A DNA stretch of 64,000 bases from Phocaeicola salanitronis DSM 18170 (GCF_000190575.1 NC_015164.1:1860001-1924000); one strand, 5' to 3'. Counted from the first letter of the stretch, positions 26,675 to 35,351 are shown. Notes: generated from the letters alone by a model not told the origin. A program made the numbers and translations.

Positions 26675-28063
26675 ATGAAGAAATCAGTCCCTTGGATAAA
26701 CCTCGTCACCATAGTCGCCTCGCTGTCCATTCTGATAGCGCAGGCAATCGGCTTCCGCCTGCAGTGCCGGCACGCGCTGGAGCAGGCGGTCGACGAACAG
26801 AAACGGCTGGTAGGACAATGCTGCGGCGACTTCTTCCGGCAACAGATGCAGATTCCGTCCGACAAAGGCTTCGTGGTCTACCTCTTTACCGCCGAAACCC
26901 ATGAGCTACTGGACACCTACACTTCGGTGCCCGGCTCGTACGTTGAAAACGGCATCGTGCGGCTGAACCCTCGCCTGACGCTACAGACCGACACGTTCTA
27001 CCTGCCCGCTTCCGTCTCGTACAACGACTGGAATATCCTTGCCACACGCTACGTAGCAAGCGAACGCGGGCTTGCCTCCCCACAAGCACTGGAAGCCTTC
27101 TTGCGCAAACGGCTGGACGAACCGGCACTCACGGTCACCGCCTCTGCCGGACGACAGCTGTTGGCGGACATCGAGACCGTGTCGGCAGGCAGTTTCTTCC
27201 GCCCCACGTACCGCCTGCAGTTCGGCATCAACCCCCTGAACCGGGAAAGCGTCTTCATCGGAGGCAGCCTCAAGACCGGCACGCTGCTGAAAGAGATATA
27301 CTGGATGCTGGCGGCATCTGCCGTATGGGCAATCCTCCTGATGCTCTGCCTCATCTACCAGGCACGCACCATTCACGGCGAACGGAAGCTGAACCGCCTG
27401 CGCAACGACTTCCTGCACGCGATGATTCACGAACTGAAACGCCCCGTACAGTCGCTGAAAATCCTGATGTCGGTACTTAAGGACAAAGAAATGAGCCGCG
27501 ATGAAACATTGCGCCGGGAAGCGGTTGCCGATGCGCAAGCAGAGCTGGACAACCTCTCCGCCTACTTCTCGAAGCTGCGCGACATGACCTACGGCGACTT
27601 CAAGGAAATCCCGCTCAACCGCACCGTGTTCAGCCTGAACGCCCTCCTCCGTCCGCTGGCGGAAAAGGCCGAAAGGCAGGGCGTGAGCATCCGCATCGAC
27701 TCCGAGCCGCAAGACATCCTCGTGAAAGCCGACCGGATGCACATCAGCAACATCTTCAGCAACCTGCTGGAAAACGCCGTGAAGTATGCGCGGGGCGAAG
27801 CCGTCATTACAATCACCCTCCGCCAGACGGGCAACCGGACAGACATCGAAGTGAGCGACAACGGAAGGGGCATCCCAGCCGACGAACTGAAACACATCTT
27901 CGAGAAATTCTACCGCAGCCCGGCAGTGCGCCGCGAGAACATTCCGGGACTGGGACTGGGGCTGAGCTACGTAAAAAGCTTGGTGGAAGCCCACCGCGGG
28001 CACATCCGCGTAGAGAGCGAACCAAACCGAGGTACCACCTTTTATATATCTATACCGCAATGA
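26675..28063 (+). CDS. two-component sensor histidine kinase
   Basis: This 462-residue membrane kinase has a first transmembrane helix near residues 8-28, a periplasmic sensor of about 175 residues without an obvious known domain, and a second helix at about 208-228 (IYWMLAASAVWAILLMLCLIY). The HisKA helix contains FLHAMIHELKRPVQSLK with phospho-accepting His252. The ATPase domain has the N box NIFSNLLENAVKYA, G1 VSDNGRGI, the F box IFEKFYRS and G2 PGLGLGLSYVKSLV. It shares an ATGA overlap with the response regulator gene, its likely partner. The divergent barrel gene is a plausible target. Confidence 0.95.
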   Translation: MKKSVPWINLVTIVASLSILIAQAIGFRLQCRHALEQAVDEQKRLVGQCCGDFFRQQMQIPSDKGFVVYLFTAETHELLDTYTSVPGSYVENGIVRLNPRLTLQTDTFYLPASVSYNDWNILATRYVASERGLASPQALEAFLRKRLDEPALTVTASAGRQLLADIETVSAGSFFRPTYRLQFGINPLNRESVFIGGSLKTGTLLKEIYWMLAASAVWAILLMLCLIYQARTIHGERKLNRLRNDFLHAMIHELKRPVQSLKILMSVLKDKEMSRDETLRREAVADAQAELDNLSAYFSKLRDMTYGDFKEIPLNRTVFSLNALLRPLAEKAERQGVSIRIDSEPQDILVKADRMHISNIFSNLLENAVKYARGEAVITITLRQTGNRTDIEVSDNGRGIPADELKHIFEKFYRSPAVRRENIPGLGLGLSYVKSLVEAHRGHIRVESEPNRGTTFYISIPQ

Positions 28064-28752
28064 ACGATTCACCCTTAAAAATCCTGTTTGCCGACGACGA
28101 CGCCACATATTCGTTGTTCTTGAAACGCTTCCTCGAAAAGGCAGGCTACGAAGTCGTACACGTGCCCGACGGGAAGCAGGCGCTGGAGCAGTTCCGCCTC
28201 TGCCGCCCCGACCTGGTATTGCTGGACATCAATATGCCGGAGATAAACGGCTTCGAGGTGGCACGGCAAATCCGCAGCTGGGACAAGAAAGTGCTGCTGT
28301 TCTTCCTGTCCGACCGCACCGAAATCTCCGACCGTCTGAAAGGTTTCAGCCTGAAAGGGAACGACTACATCCCCAAGCCCTTCTATCCCGAAGAACTATT
28401 GGCAAAGATAGAAGAACGTTTCGCGGACAGTACCGGCGAAGACAACCCGCACTACCAAGCTAGCCATACCCTCTTCTCGCCCGAAACCAACGAGCTGACC
28501 GTATGCGGCACGGCGCACACCGTCACCTCGCGTCAGGCGGAAATACTGACCCTGCTGTTCCAAAACATCAACCAGACCGTCTACCGCGAAGACATCCTGA
28601 CCCACGTATGGGGAAACGACTCGTACGCCAACTCGCTTGCGCTGAACGTACAGATTTCTTACCTGCGCCACTACCTGAAAGACGATTCGGGCATACGCAT
28701 CGAGTCTATCAAGAAAAAAGGCTACGTGCTGCGGACGGTCTCTCCCGAATAA
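28060..28752 (+). CDS. OmpR-type response regulator
   Basis: This 230-residue protein has an N-terminal receiver domain with FADDDATYS for the acid pocket, phospho-acceptor Asp56 in LVLLDINMPEINGFE, and the conserved Lys in GNDYIPKPFYPEEL. A C-terminal winged-helix DNA-binding domain (about 135-228) contains HTVTSRQAEILTLLFQN, VYREDILTHVWG and SYLRHYLKDDSGIRIESIKKKGYVL. It overlaps the kinase stop by four bases, indicating coupled translation. It is expected to be phosphorylated by that kinase and to act on nearby promoters. Confidence 0.95.
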   Translation: MNDSPLKILFADDDATYSLFLKRFLEKAGYEVVHVPDGKQALEQFRLCRPDLVLLDINMPEINGFEVARQIRSWDKKVLLFFLSDRTEISDRLKGFSLKGNDYIPKPFYPEELLAKIEERFADSTGEDNPHYQASHTLFSPETNELTVCGTAHTVTSRQAEILTLLFQNINQTVYREDILTHVWGNDSYANSLALNVQISYLRHYLKDDSGIRIESIKKKGYVLRTVSPE

Positions 28753-28789
28753 ATCGGCAGGCGATGCAGGATAAATCCGGCGAAATGCT

Positions 28790-28797
28790 TATTTTTG
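28790..28797 (+). promoter_or_regulatory. -7 promoter element of AAA/nuclease-fold gene
   Basis: TATTTTTG lies 33 bp before the ATG at 28831. Confidence 0.55.
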
Positions 28798-28830
28798 TGA
28801 CATCGAATCACCCACTAAAACAAACGCAGT

Positions 28831-30381
28831 ATGAACAAACTTTATCCGATAGGCATACAGAGCTTCGAAGAAATCCGAAAAGGAGGATACCATTATGTCG
28901 ACAAGACCCGGCTGATTTACCAATTGGTCAAAACAGGGAAATATTATTTTCTAAGCCGTCCGCGCAGGTTCGGCAAGAGTTTGCTCGTCTCTACCTTGGA
29001 AGCCTATTTCAAAGGGAAAAAAGAATTGTTCACCGGACTGGCGATAGATACATTGGAACAAGAGTGGACGGAATATCCCGTATTGCACCTCGACCTGAAC
29101 GCACAAAAATATGAGACACCGGACAGTCTGGAGAACATCTTGAACGATGCCCTCAACCGCTGGGAGAAACTATATGGCACCGCCCCGTCTGAGACTTCAC
29201 TTTCCCTGCGGTTCAAAGGCGTTATCCAGCGTGCAGCCCAACTTACCGGACACAATGTAGTAGTATTAGTAGACGAATACGACAAGCCTCTGCTGCAAAC
29301 TATCAACAACGAACCTTTGCAGGATGATTTCCGGAGCACCTTGAAAGCCTTCTACGGCGTGCTGAAAAGTTACGACAAGTATATCCGCTTCGCCCTGCTG
29401 ACTGGGGTGACCAAGTTCAGCAAGGTCAACGTGTTCAGCGACCTGAACAACCTGACGGACATATCCATGGACCACAGATACGCAAGCATCTGCGGCATCA
29501 CCGAGGAAGAACTGTTTCATGATTTCGAGGAAGACATCCGTATGCTGGGAGAAGCCAACCAACTGACACCCGAAGAGACCCGGAACAAGCTGAAAGACTG
29601 GTACGACGGCTATCACTTCGGCATCGAATGCCCGGACATGTACAATCCCTTCAGCTTGCTGAACACCTTCGCCCGGATGCGGTTCGGCAACTACTGGTTC
29701 GATACGGGTACGCCGACCTTCCTCGTGGAAGTGCTGAAGGAAAGCCGCTACGACCTGAACCGTCTGACCAACGAAATGGCAATGGCAGACTCATTGGGCG
29801 GCATCAACACGATGCGAAGAGACCCTGTCCCTATCCTCTACCAAAGCGGATACCTCACCGTAAAAGGATACGACGACGAGTTTCAGGTCTATTACTTGGG
29901 ATTCCCCAACAAGGAAGTGGAGGAAAGCTTTACCAAGTTCCTCCTGCCCTGCTATGCCAACCTCGATTCAGGCAATCCCGCCTTCGAGCTGACCAGCTTT
30001 GTCAAGGACGTGCGCCAAGGAAACATCGATGCCTTTATGACCCGTCTGAAAAGCTTTTTCGCCGATACTCCCTACGAACTGATACGCGATTTGGAACTGC
30101 ATTACCAGAACGTGATGTTTATCGTCTTCAAGCTATTGGGATTCTACACACAGGTAGAATATCATACAGCCAACGGAAGAATCGACCTCGTGGCAAAAAC
30201 TGACCGATACATCTACGTAATGGAATTCAAGTTGGGAGGAACGGCGGAAGAAGCCTTGCAACAAATCGAAGACAAACAATACGCCAAGCCTTTCGAAACA
30301 GACCCACGCAAACTATATAAGATAGGAGTGAACTTCTGCAACCAGACGCGGAACATCGAAAAATGGTTGGTAAAAGAATAA
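28831..30381 (+). CDS. AAA-ATPase-like protein with PD-(D/E)XK nuclease domain
   Basis: This 516-residue protein belongs to a family that is multicopy in many Bacteroidales. The N-terminus YPIGIQSFEEIRKGGYHYVDKT is diagnostic of the AAA-ATPase-like domain. The Walker A-like loop is RPRRFGKSLL (residues 43-52) and Walker B is VVVLVDEYDKPLL (about 143-155). The C-terminal nuclease-fold domain contains GRIDLVAKTDRYIYVMEFKL, giving the Asp...Glu-x-Lys arrangement of an apparently intact PD-(D/E)XK site (about 451-467). The cellular role is not established; defence or mobile-element links have been suggested for related families. It is followed closely by a Nudix gene. Confidence 0.9.
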   Translation: MNKLYPIGIQSFEEIRKGGYHYVDKTRLIYQLVKTGKYYFLSRPRRFGKSLLVSTLEAYFKGKKELFTGLAIDTLEQEWTEYPVLHLDLNAQKYETPDSLENILNDALNRWEKLYGTAPSETSLSLRFKGVIQRAAQLTGHNVVVLVDEYDKPLLQTINNEPLQDDFRSTLKAFYGVLKSYDKYIRFALLTGVTKFSKVNVFSDLNNLTDISMDHRYASICGITEEELFHDFEEDIRMLGEANQLTPEETRNKLKDWYDGYHFGIECPDMYNPFSLLNTFARMRFGNYWFDTGTPTFLVEVLKESRYDLNRLTNEMAMADSLGGINTMRRDPVPILYQSGYLTVKGYDDEFQVYYLGFPNKEVEESFTKFLLPCYANLDSGNPAFELTSFVKDVRQGNIDAFMTRLKSFFADTPYELIRDLELHYQNVMFIVFKLLGFYTQVEYHTANGRIDLVAKTDRYIYVMEFKLGGTAEEALQQIEDKQYAKPFETDPRKLYKIGVNFCNQTRNIEKWLVKE

Positions 30382-30389
30382 TAAAAGAT

Positions 30390-30890
30390 ATGACAAGCGA
30401 CAACGAAAAAGAAATGTTCCCCATCGTAGACGAAGAGGGAAACATAACGGGAGCAGCCACGCGGGGCGAATGCCACAACGGAAGCAAACTGCTGCATCCG
30501 GTAGTACACTTGCACGTGTTCAACAGCCGGGGTGAACTGTTCCTGCAACGCCGTCCGGCGTGGAAAGACATCCAGCCCGGCAAATGGGACACATCGGTAG
30601 GCGGACACATCGACCTGGGCGAGAGTGCAGAAATGGCACTGATACGGGAGGCACGCGAAGAATTAGGCATTACCGGCTTCACGCCCCAACTCCTCACGCA
30701 TTACGTCTTCGAGTCCGACCGTGAAAAAGAACTGGTGTTCAGCCACCGCACCACTTACGACGGCACCATCACGCCCAGCGACGAACTGGACGGCGGACGC
30801 TTCTGGACTTTAGAGGACATCCGGAAAGCATTAGGCACAGGCATCTTCACGCCTAACTTCGAAAACGAATTCAAACGGTTGGGCTTCTGA
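30390..30890 (+). CDS. Nudix hydrolase
   Basis: The product has 166 residues from the ATG at 30390; a start at 30363 would overlap the previous gene by 19 bases. The Nudix box is complete: G72-x5-E78-x7-R86-E87-x2-E90-E91-x-G93, within GGHIDLGESAEMALIREA. The N-terminus MFPIVDEEGNITGAATRGECHNGSKLLHPVVHL resembles the YfcD/isopentenyl-diphosphate-isomerase-like branch of Nudix proteins. These hydrolyse nucleoside diphosphate derivatives; the substrate is unknown. Only 8 bp separates it from the AAA gene, so co-transcription is likely. Confidence 0.9.
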   Translation: MTSDNEKEMFPIVDEEGNITGAATRGECHNGSKLLHPVVHLHVFNSRGELFLQRRPAWKDIQPGKWDTSVGGHIDLGESAEMALIREAREELGITGFTPQLLTHYVFESDREKELVFSHRTTYDGTITPSDELDGGRFWTLEDIRKALGTGIFTPNFENEFKRLGF

Positions 30891-30969
30891 ACGTAAAAAA
30901 ACAGGACATGACATGCAGTATTCGAAGTTTTCTTTCATTTACTTAATAAAAATGTGAAAAACATTGTTT

Positions 30970-32049
30970 ATGAAAGAATCACTTACACTGCGCAAACGTT
31001 TAGGGTTGGAAATCAACCGGAAGCTGACCGACAACCTTATCAAGGAACATCCCTTACGCCAACTGTTCTGGGAATGTACCCTGCGCTGTAACCTGCATTG
31101 CCGCCATTGCGGAAGCGATTGCAAGAAAATAGCCGGCTACCGGGACATGCCGAAAGAAGATTTCCTACGGGTGCTGGACAATGTAGCCAGCCACACCGAC
31201 CCACACAAGGTATTCATCATCCTGACCGGAGGCGAACCGCTGGTGCGCGAAGATTTGGAAGCGTGCGGACGAGCCATTTACGAAAAAGGATTCCCCTGGG
31301 GCATGGTGACGAACGGATTGTTCCTTACTCCCGAACGGCTGGAAGGACTGATACAAGCCGGTATGCACACAGCTACCGTCAGTCTGGACGGATTCAAGGA
31401 AGAACACAACTGGATGCGCGGACATCCGGAAAGTTTCGACCGTGCCATCAAAGCCATCCGTATGCTGGCAGCCTTACCCGGCTTCGTGTTCGATGTAGTG
31501 ACCTGCGTGAACAAGCACAATTACCCTTACCTGGAAGAACTGAAACAATACCTCATCGGCATCGGGCTGAAACGCTGGCGGCTCTTCACCGTGTTCCCCA
31601 TAGGAAGGGCGGCGCACGATGCCGAACTGCAACTCTCCCCCGAAGAGTTCCGGGGGATGCTGGACTTCATCAAGCGCACGCGCCAATCCAGAGACATCCG
31701 CATCAGCTACGGATGCGAAGGCTTCTTGGGCAACTACGAAGGAGACGTGCGCGACCACCTGTTCAGTTGTCAGGCAGGCATCACCGTCGGCTCGGTACTG
31801 ATAGACGGCTCCATCTCGTCGTGCCCCAGCATCCGCGCCGACTATCATCAAGGCAACATCTACCAGGACGAGTTCATGGACGTATGGAACAACCGCTTCC
31901 TCCCCTACCGCGACCGCGAATGGATGCGCACGGGCGAATGCGCCTCGTGCAGCTATTTCCGCTATTGCCGGGGCAACGGCATGCACTTGCGCAACGAAAA
32001 AGGCGAACTGCTGGTATGCCATTTGCACAAATTACTCACCCAATCATAA
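30970..32049 (+). CDS. radical SAM/SPASM enzyme of a lipoprotein-paired system
   Basis: The product has 359 residues from the ATG at 30970. The radical SAM 4Fe-4S motif is C40-x3-C44-x2-C47 in LRCNLHCRHCG, followed by the LTGGEPLVR glycine motif and MVTNGLFLT. The C-terminal SPASM region shows C-x12-G-x4-C (from SCQAG to SSCPS) and C-x2-C-x5-C (CASCSYFRYC), but the expected fourth Cys three residues on is missing (RGNG); a last Cys follows in LVCHLH. SPASM enzymes usually modify peptides or proteins. The next gene, 10 bp downstream, encodes a small lipoprotein. The pair matches what I recall as the radical SAM/lipoprotein system of gut Bacteroidales (TIGR04133/TIGR04134); the reaction is unknown. 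Confidence 0.9.
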   Translation: MKESLTLRKRLGLEINRKLTDNLIKEHPLRQLFWECTLRCNLHCRHCGSDCKKIAGYRDMPKEDFLRVLDNVASHTDPHKVFIILTGGEPLVREDLEACGRAIYEKGFPWGMVTNGLFLTPERLEGLIQAGMHTATVSLDGFKEEHNWMRGHPESFDRAIKAIRMLAALPGFVFDVVTCVNKHNYPYLEELKQYLIGIGLKRWRLFTVFPIGRAAHDAELQLSPEEFRGMLDFIKRTRQSRDIRISYGCEGFLGNYEGDVRDHLFSCQAGITVGSVLIDGSISSCPSIRADYHQGNIYQDEFMDVWNNRFLPYRDREWMRTGECASCSYFRYCRGNGMHLRNEKGELLVCHLHKLLTQS

Positions 32050-32059
32050 ATCAAAGCGT

Positions 32060-32533
32060 ATGAAAACAAACAAATGGATGACGCGCCTCCTGTCGGGCGC
32101 ACTGATTTCTTTAGGGTTCACATCTTGCGACAACGAGACGACAGATGATGTTTACCCATTAGAATACGGAAGCCCTTCCGTAGACTATCGGGTAAAAGGC
32201 ACCGTGACCGATGAAGCCGGAAACCCGATTGAGAACATTCGGGTCATTATCCGGAATGCGTGGGACAACACGCCCAATCCGTATATGGATGATACGGTCT
32301 ATACCGACAAGCAAGGGGCATTTGCCAACGAAATGAACACTACCGGAGGTATCGGCAAGCAGAAAGTTTACTTCGATGACATCGACGGAGAAGCCAACGG
32401 AGGCACTTTCCAATCGGACAGCACGGATCTTGCCGATATGGAAAGCACGCAAGTGAAAGAAGGCTCAGGAAACTGGTACCAAGGGCAATACGAGTTCACC
32501 GTCGAAAAGAAGCTGAAGAAAGATACGGAATAA
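32060..32533 (+). CDS. radical SAM-associated putative lipoprotein
   Basis: The product has 157 residues with signal MKTNKWMTRLLSGALISLGFTSC (lipidated Cys23) and then an acidic DNETTDD, which resembles surface-export signals of Bacteroidetes lipoproteins. A conserved-looking LEYGSPSVDYRV stretch leads into a carboxypeptidase-regulatory-like beta domain (VKGTVTDEAGNPIENIRVIIRN). The rest is Asp/Gly-rich with no further Cys, ending KKLKKDTE. It is presumably the substrate or partner of the radical SAM enzyme encoded 10 bp upstream. There is no obvious leader/core division as in peptide natural products. Confidence 0.85.
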   Translation: MKTNKWMTRLLSGALISLGFTSCDNETTDDVYPLEYGSPSVDYRVKGTVTDEAGNPIENIRVIIRNAWDNTPNPYMDDTVYTDKQGAFANEMNTTGGIGKQKVYFDDIDGEANGGTFQSDSTDLADMESTQVKEGSGNWYQGQYEFTVEKKLKKDTE

Positions 32534-32583
32534 ATGGCAAACGCATTCGGCTGCGAAAACCAACACGCCCTATTATCCTGCCA

Positions 32584-32672
32584 GTCCTGTCCTGCCAAGA
32601 CTGCTGTCCTCTGCGGTCAGTACTCCAGTCCTAGCCTATCAGGACTGCAGTCCTGGCTACAAGGACTGAGGG
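32584..32672. repeat. AGTCCTG/CAGGACT-rich repeat with 16-bp palindrome
   Basis: The words AGTCCTG and AGGACTG recur at least six times, and CAGGACTGCAGTCCTG (32640-32655) is a perfect palindrome. It sits after the lipoprotein gene. An open frame crossing it is not credible as a gene. Confidence 0.75.
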
Positions 32673-32738
32673 AAGAAGCTATATGCATCGGGCCATGCAG
32701 CAATATCCCTTCACGATATCAACCTATTAAAAGGAATG

Positions 32739-32866
32739 GAACGCAAAGACGCAGAAGCGCAGAGTTTTTATCTTTGAGAGAGCCAAGAGTACAAAAGCTG
32801 GCATTGGGCTTCGCAACCTTTTACCTTCTCCAAATTATCCTTTCGCGCCTTTGCGCCTTTGCGTTC
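32739..32866. repeat. GAACGCAAAGRCGC-type long inverted repeat
   Basis: GAACGCAAAGACGCAGAAGCGC (32739-32760, given here only as a position range with its start GAACGCAAAG) pairs with 32845-32866 with three mismatches. Together with the CAGGACT repeat it fills the 409-bp gap between convergent genes. Confidence 0.7.
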
Positions 32867-32941
32867 AATATAAAGAATCACCGGCTTTTCGCATTTCATT
32901 TCTGTTTGACCATAAAGCCTCTACGGTGAAAGACGTTTCCC

Positions 32942-34423
32942 TTAGAACTGGAAGTAAATGAAAGGCTGGATGTCGCTGCTCTTTACCTGAATCACGATAA
33001 ATATCAACACAATGACCAGCAACGCCTGCCCTACCAGCGGAAGGCGGACCACGCCCCGGCTGCACGCATCCTGCCAGCTATCGGGCAACCAATGAAGCAC
33101 GTAACCCAACGCCATCAGCGCAAAGACTTTCCAATAGCCCGTAATCAGCTGCACGAACAATTCGGGATGGAACGAAGTAAAGATTTGGCGGATCATCGTC
33201 TGCGAACCTTCGAACGTGGTGTTGCGGAAGAATATCCAGCAGAAGCAGACGAAATGGAACGTAATCACCACCGCAAAGAAACGCCGAATCCCCGTACTGC
33301 GATAGGTCTTGGGACGGTGCAACAGGCTGCGCAAGAACTTATGCACCGCCAACGCTGCTCCATGAAGCCCTCCCCACACAATGAAATTCCACGAAGCTCC
33401 GTGCCACAAGCCTCCCAAAAGCATCGTTACAATCAAGTTGATGTACGTGCGGATCTTCCCCTTGCGGTTCCCTCCCATCGAAATGTACAGATAATCGCGG
33501 AGCCACGTAGAAAGGGATATGTGCCAGCGATGCCAAAAATCGGTCACGCTGTCCGACTTGTATGGCGAATTGAAGTTGATGGGGAAACGGAAGCCCAACA
33601 GCAGGGCAAGCCCGATTGCCATATCGCTGTACCCCGAAAAGTCGCAATAAATCTGCAGCGCATAGCCATATACCCCGAACAGGTTTTCCAATCCCGAATA
33701 CAAACCGGGATTATCGAAGATGCGCTCCACGAAATTGATGCTGATGTAATCGGATATGACCGCCTTCTTGAACAGACCGCTCACGATAAAGAAGATACCC
33801 TGCCCGAACATCTCGTTGGTAACCCTGAGCGGCTGGCGTATCTGAGGCACGAAATCGCGGGCACGCACAATGGGACCCGCCACCAGCTGGGGAAAGAACG
33901 ATACATAGAAAGCATAATCGAGCAGGCTGGAAAGCGGTTTCAGGTCGCCCCTATACACATCGAGGGTGTAGCTGAGCGACTGGAAGGTAAAGAAGGAAAT
34001 GCCTACCGGCAGGAAGATGTCGAGCGGTTCAAAACTTCCGTTCCACAAAGGGCAGAGCATTTCGTAAAAGAAGTTGGTGTATTTGAAGTAACACAACAAG
34101 CCCAGGTTAATGCACAGGCTGACAACTACCAGAAACTTCCTTTTCCAATGAGCGACCGTATGCACCATCTGCCGGGCAAGCAGGAAGTCGCTCACCGTCA
34201 CAATTCCCAACAGGAAAAAATAAATGCCGCTGCTTTTGTAATAGAAATAATACGAAAATGCCGTGACGAACAACAGGCGTGCCGTCGTCTTTTTCTGCAA
34301 CAGCGCATAAACCAGGCTGAACCCTAAAAAAAGAAACAGAAACAGTCCGCTGTTGAATATCATCGGCTGGCTGGGGTCATAAGTCAGGACCTCTGCCAGT
34401 TTACTCCAATCCAGTTGCCACAT
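32942..34423 (-). CDS. MBOAT family O-acyltransferase (AlgI-like)
   Basis: This 493-residue polytopic inner-membrane protein has about ten or more helices. Typical AlgI/DltB marks are visible: FLPVGISFFTFQSLSYTLDVYRG, FFPQLVAGPIVRA, YCDFSGYSDMAIGLALLLGF, SVTDFWHRWHISLSTWLRDYLYIS, and the catalytic His in LGGLWHGASWNFIVWGGLHG. Such proteins pass acyl groups from the cytoplasm across the membrane to glycans outside, helped by SGNH transferases. Two SGNH-type genes lie immediately upstream and the start overlaps the second by 23 bases. The trio probably acetylates an exported polysaccharide or peptidoglycan. Confidence 0.95.
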   Translation of the reverse strand: MWQLDWSKLAEVLTYDPSQPMIFNSGLFLFLFLGFSLVYALLQKKTTARLLFVTAFSYYFYYKSSGIYFFLLGIVTVSDFLLARQMVHTVAHWKRKFLVVVSLCINLGLLCYFKYTNFFYEMLCPLWNGSFEPLDIFLPVGISFFTFQSLSYTLDVYRGDLKPLSSLLDYAFYVSFFPQLVAGPIVRARDFVPQIRQPLRVTNEMFGQGIFFIVSGLFKKAVISDYISINFVERIFDNPGLYSGLENLFGVYGYALQIYCDFSGYSDMAIGLALLLGFRFPINFNSPYKSDSVTDFWHRWHISLSTWLRDYLYISMGGNRKGKIRTYINLIVTMLLGGLWHGASWNFIVWGGLHGAALAVHKFLRSLLHRPKTYRSTGIRRFFAVVITFHFVCFCWIFFRNTTFEGSQTMIRQIFTSFHPELFVQLITGYWKVFALMALGYVLHWLPDSWQDACSRGVVRLPLVGQALLVIVLIFIVIQVKSSDIQPFIYFQF

Positions 34424-35351
34424 AATCGTTGTAAGCCTTTATGAATGCTTCGTGAAGCAATAAACCTTGTACTATATATCCTTCTCTCGTAAAATGAATC
34501 TTGTCGCGCTGATAGAAATGTACCGCATTCCAGTTCAGGCAGGCACGCTCCTTTCCTCCCACAATATCGTATAAGTCCCAAACGGCAAGCCCGTTCTCGC
34601 GTGCGAAACGCAATTCGGTACTTACCACCGAAGGTGTCCGCGGATTGATGACACGCGGTCCGCGCCGTCCGTTCCTAACGTAAGCACCGGGCGGAGTTGT
34701 CCATAAAAAAGCCGCACCGGGACATTGCTGTTTCAATACAGCCAGCATGGTTCTCATAGCTTCTGTATGTTCGGAAGCAGAATAACGCCTCCCGTGCGCC
34801 TCGTTTGTTCCAAATGACACGATTACCAAATCGGGATGCAAGTCTGCCACCTTTTGCAAACGTTCGGGCGTGGAATACGAAGCGCAAGTAGCTCCATTTA
34901 CCCCCAAGATATGATACACCACTCCTTCCCTGCCTGTTTCCACCGCCAATCCCGAAGTCTGATAAGACACCGGAAGGTCTTCTACTGCCCTCATTCCGAA
35001 ATCATCTTCCAGACAACGGCGCATCACATACGGAAAGACGTGTCCACGTACATGCGAATCGCCGATATGCACAATGCGTACCGGACGGTCCAACCGTTTT
35101 AACTTTGCAAAGAAAGGCGCTAAAGAAGCCGTCGGGTCTGTCAGAACATTATCTTCAGTCTGCAAGAACTTATCCGGCATCGGACTGTCTACGGCAATGA
35201 ATTCCATAAGCCGGGTCATCTCTTCACTGGAATATATCGGCTCCGAATGCCTGTCCGGCTTGGGCTGGACGGGTATAGTATCTTGCGCGTATACCCATTG
35301 TCCCACCAGAAAGAGCAATGCTAAAGCGTATCGTAACCTATTCATTTTCAT
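34401..35351 (-). CDS. SGNH/GDSL hydrolase-like protein (acylation cassette, distal)
   Basis: The product has about 316 residues from MKMNRLRYA, with signal peptide LRYALALLFLVGQWVYA. SGNH blocks are visible: RIVHIGDSHVRGHVFPY (GDSH, Ser), DLVIVSFGTNEAHGR (block III with Asn) and DKIHFTREGYIVQG (catalytic Asp/His pair in the C-terminal block). GDSH in place of GDSL is usual in AlgJ/PatB-like acyl transferases and peptidoglycan esterases. It overlaps the upstream SGNH gene by about 14 bases and the MBOAT gene by 23, so the three are translationally linked. The role as transferase rather than esterase is inferred. Confidence 0.88.
   Translation of the reverse strand: MKMNRLRYALALLFLVGQWVYAQDTIPVQPKPDRHSEPIYSSEEMTRLMEFIAVDSPMPDKFLQTEDNVLTDPTASLAPFFAKLKRLDRPVRIVHIGDSHVRGHVFPYVMRRCLEDDFGMRAVEDLPVSYQTSGLAVETGREGVVYHILGVNGATCASYSTPERLQKVADLHPDLVIVSFGTNEAHGRRYSASEHTEAMRTMLAVLKQQCPGAAFLWTTPPGAYVRNGRRGPRVINPRTPSVVSTELRFARENGLAVWDLYDIVGGKERACLNWNAVHFYQRDKIHFTREGYIVQGLLLHEAFIKAYNDYVATGLE

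Noticed and set aside
26981..28108. 375-codon open frame on the minus strand
   Set aside because: It is antisense to the histidine kinase, whose motifs are complete.
32534..32929. 131-codon open frame after the lipoprotein gene
   Set aside because: It is composed of two repeat families (CAGGACT words and GAACGCAAAG arms); the translation has no protein character.
33092..34327. 411-codon open frame on the plus strand
   Set aside because: It is antisense to the clearly recognised MBOAT gene and has no recognisable domain.
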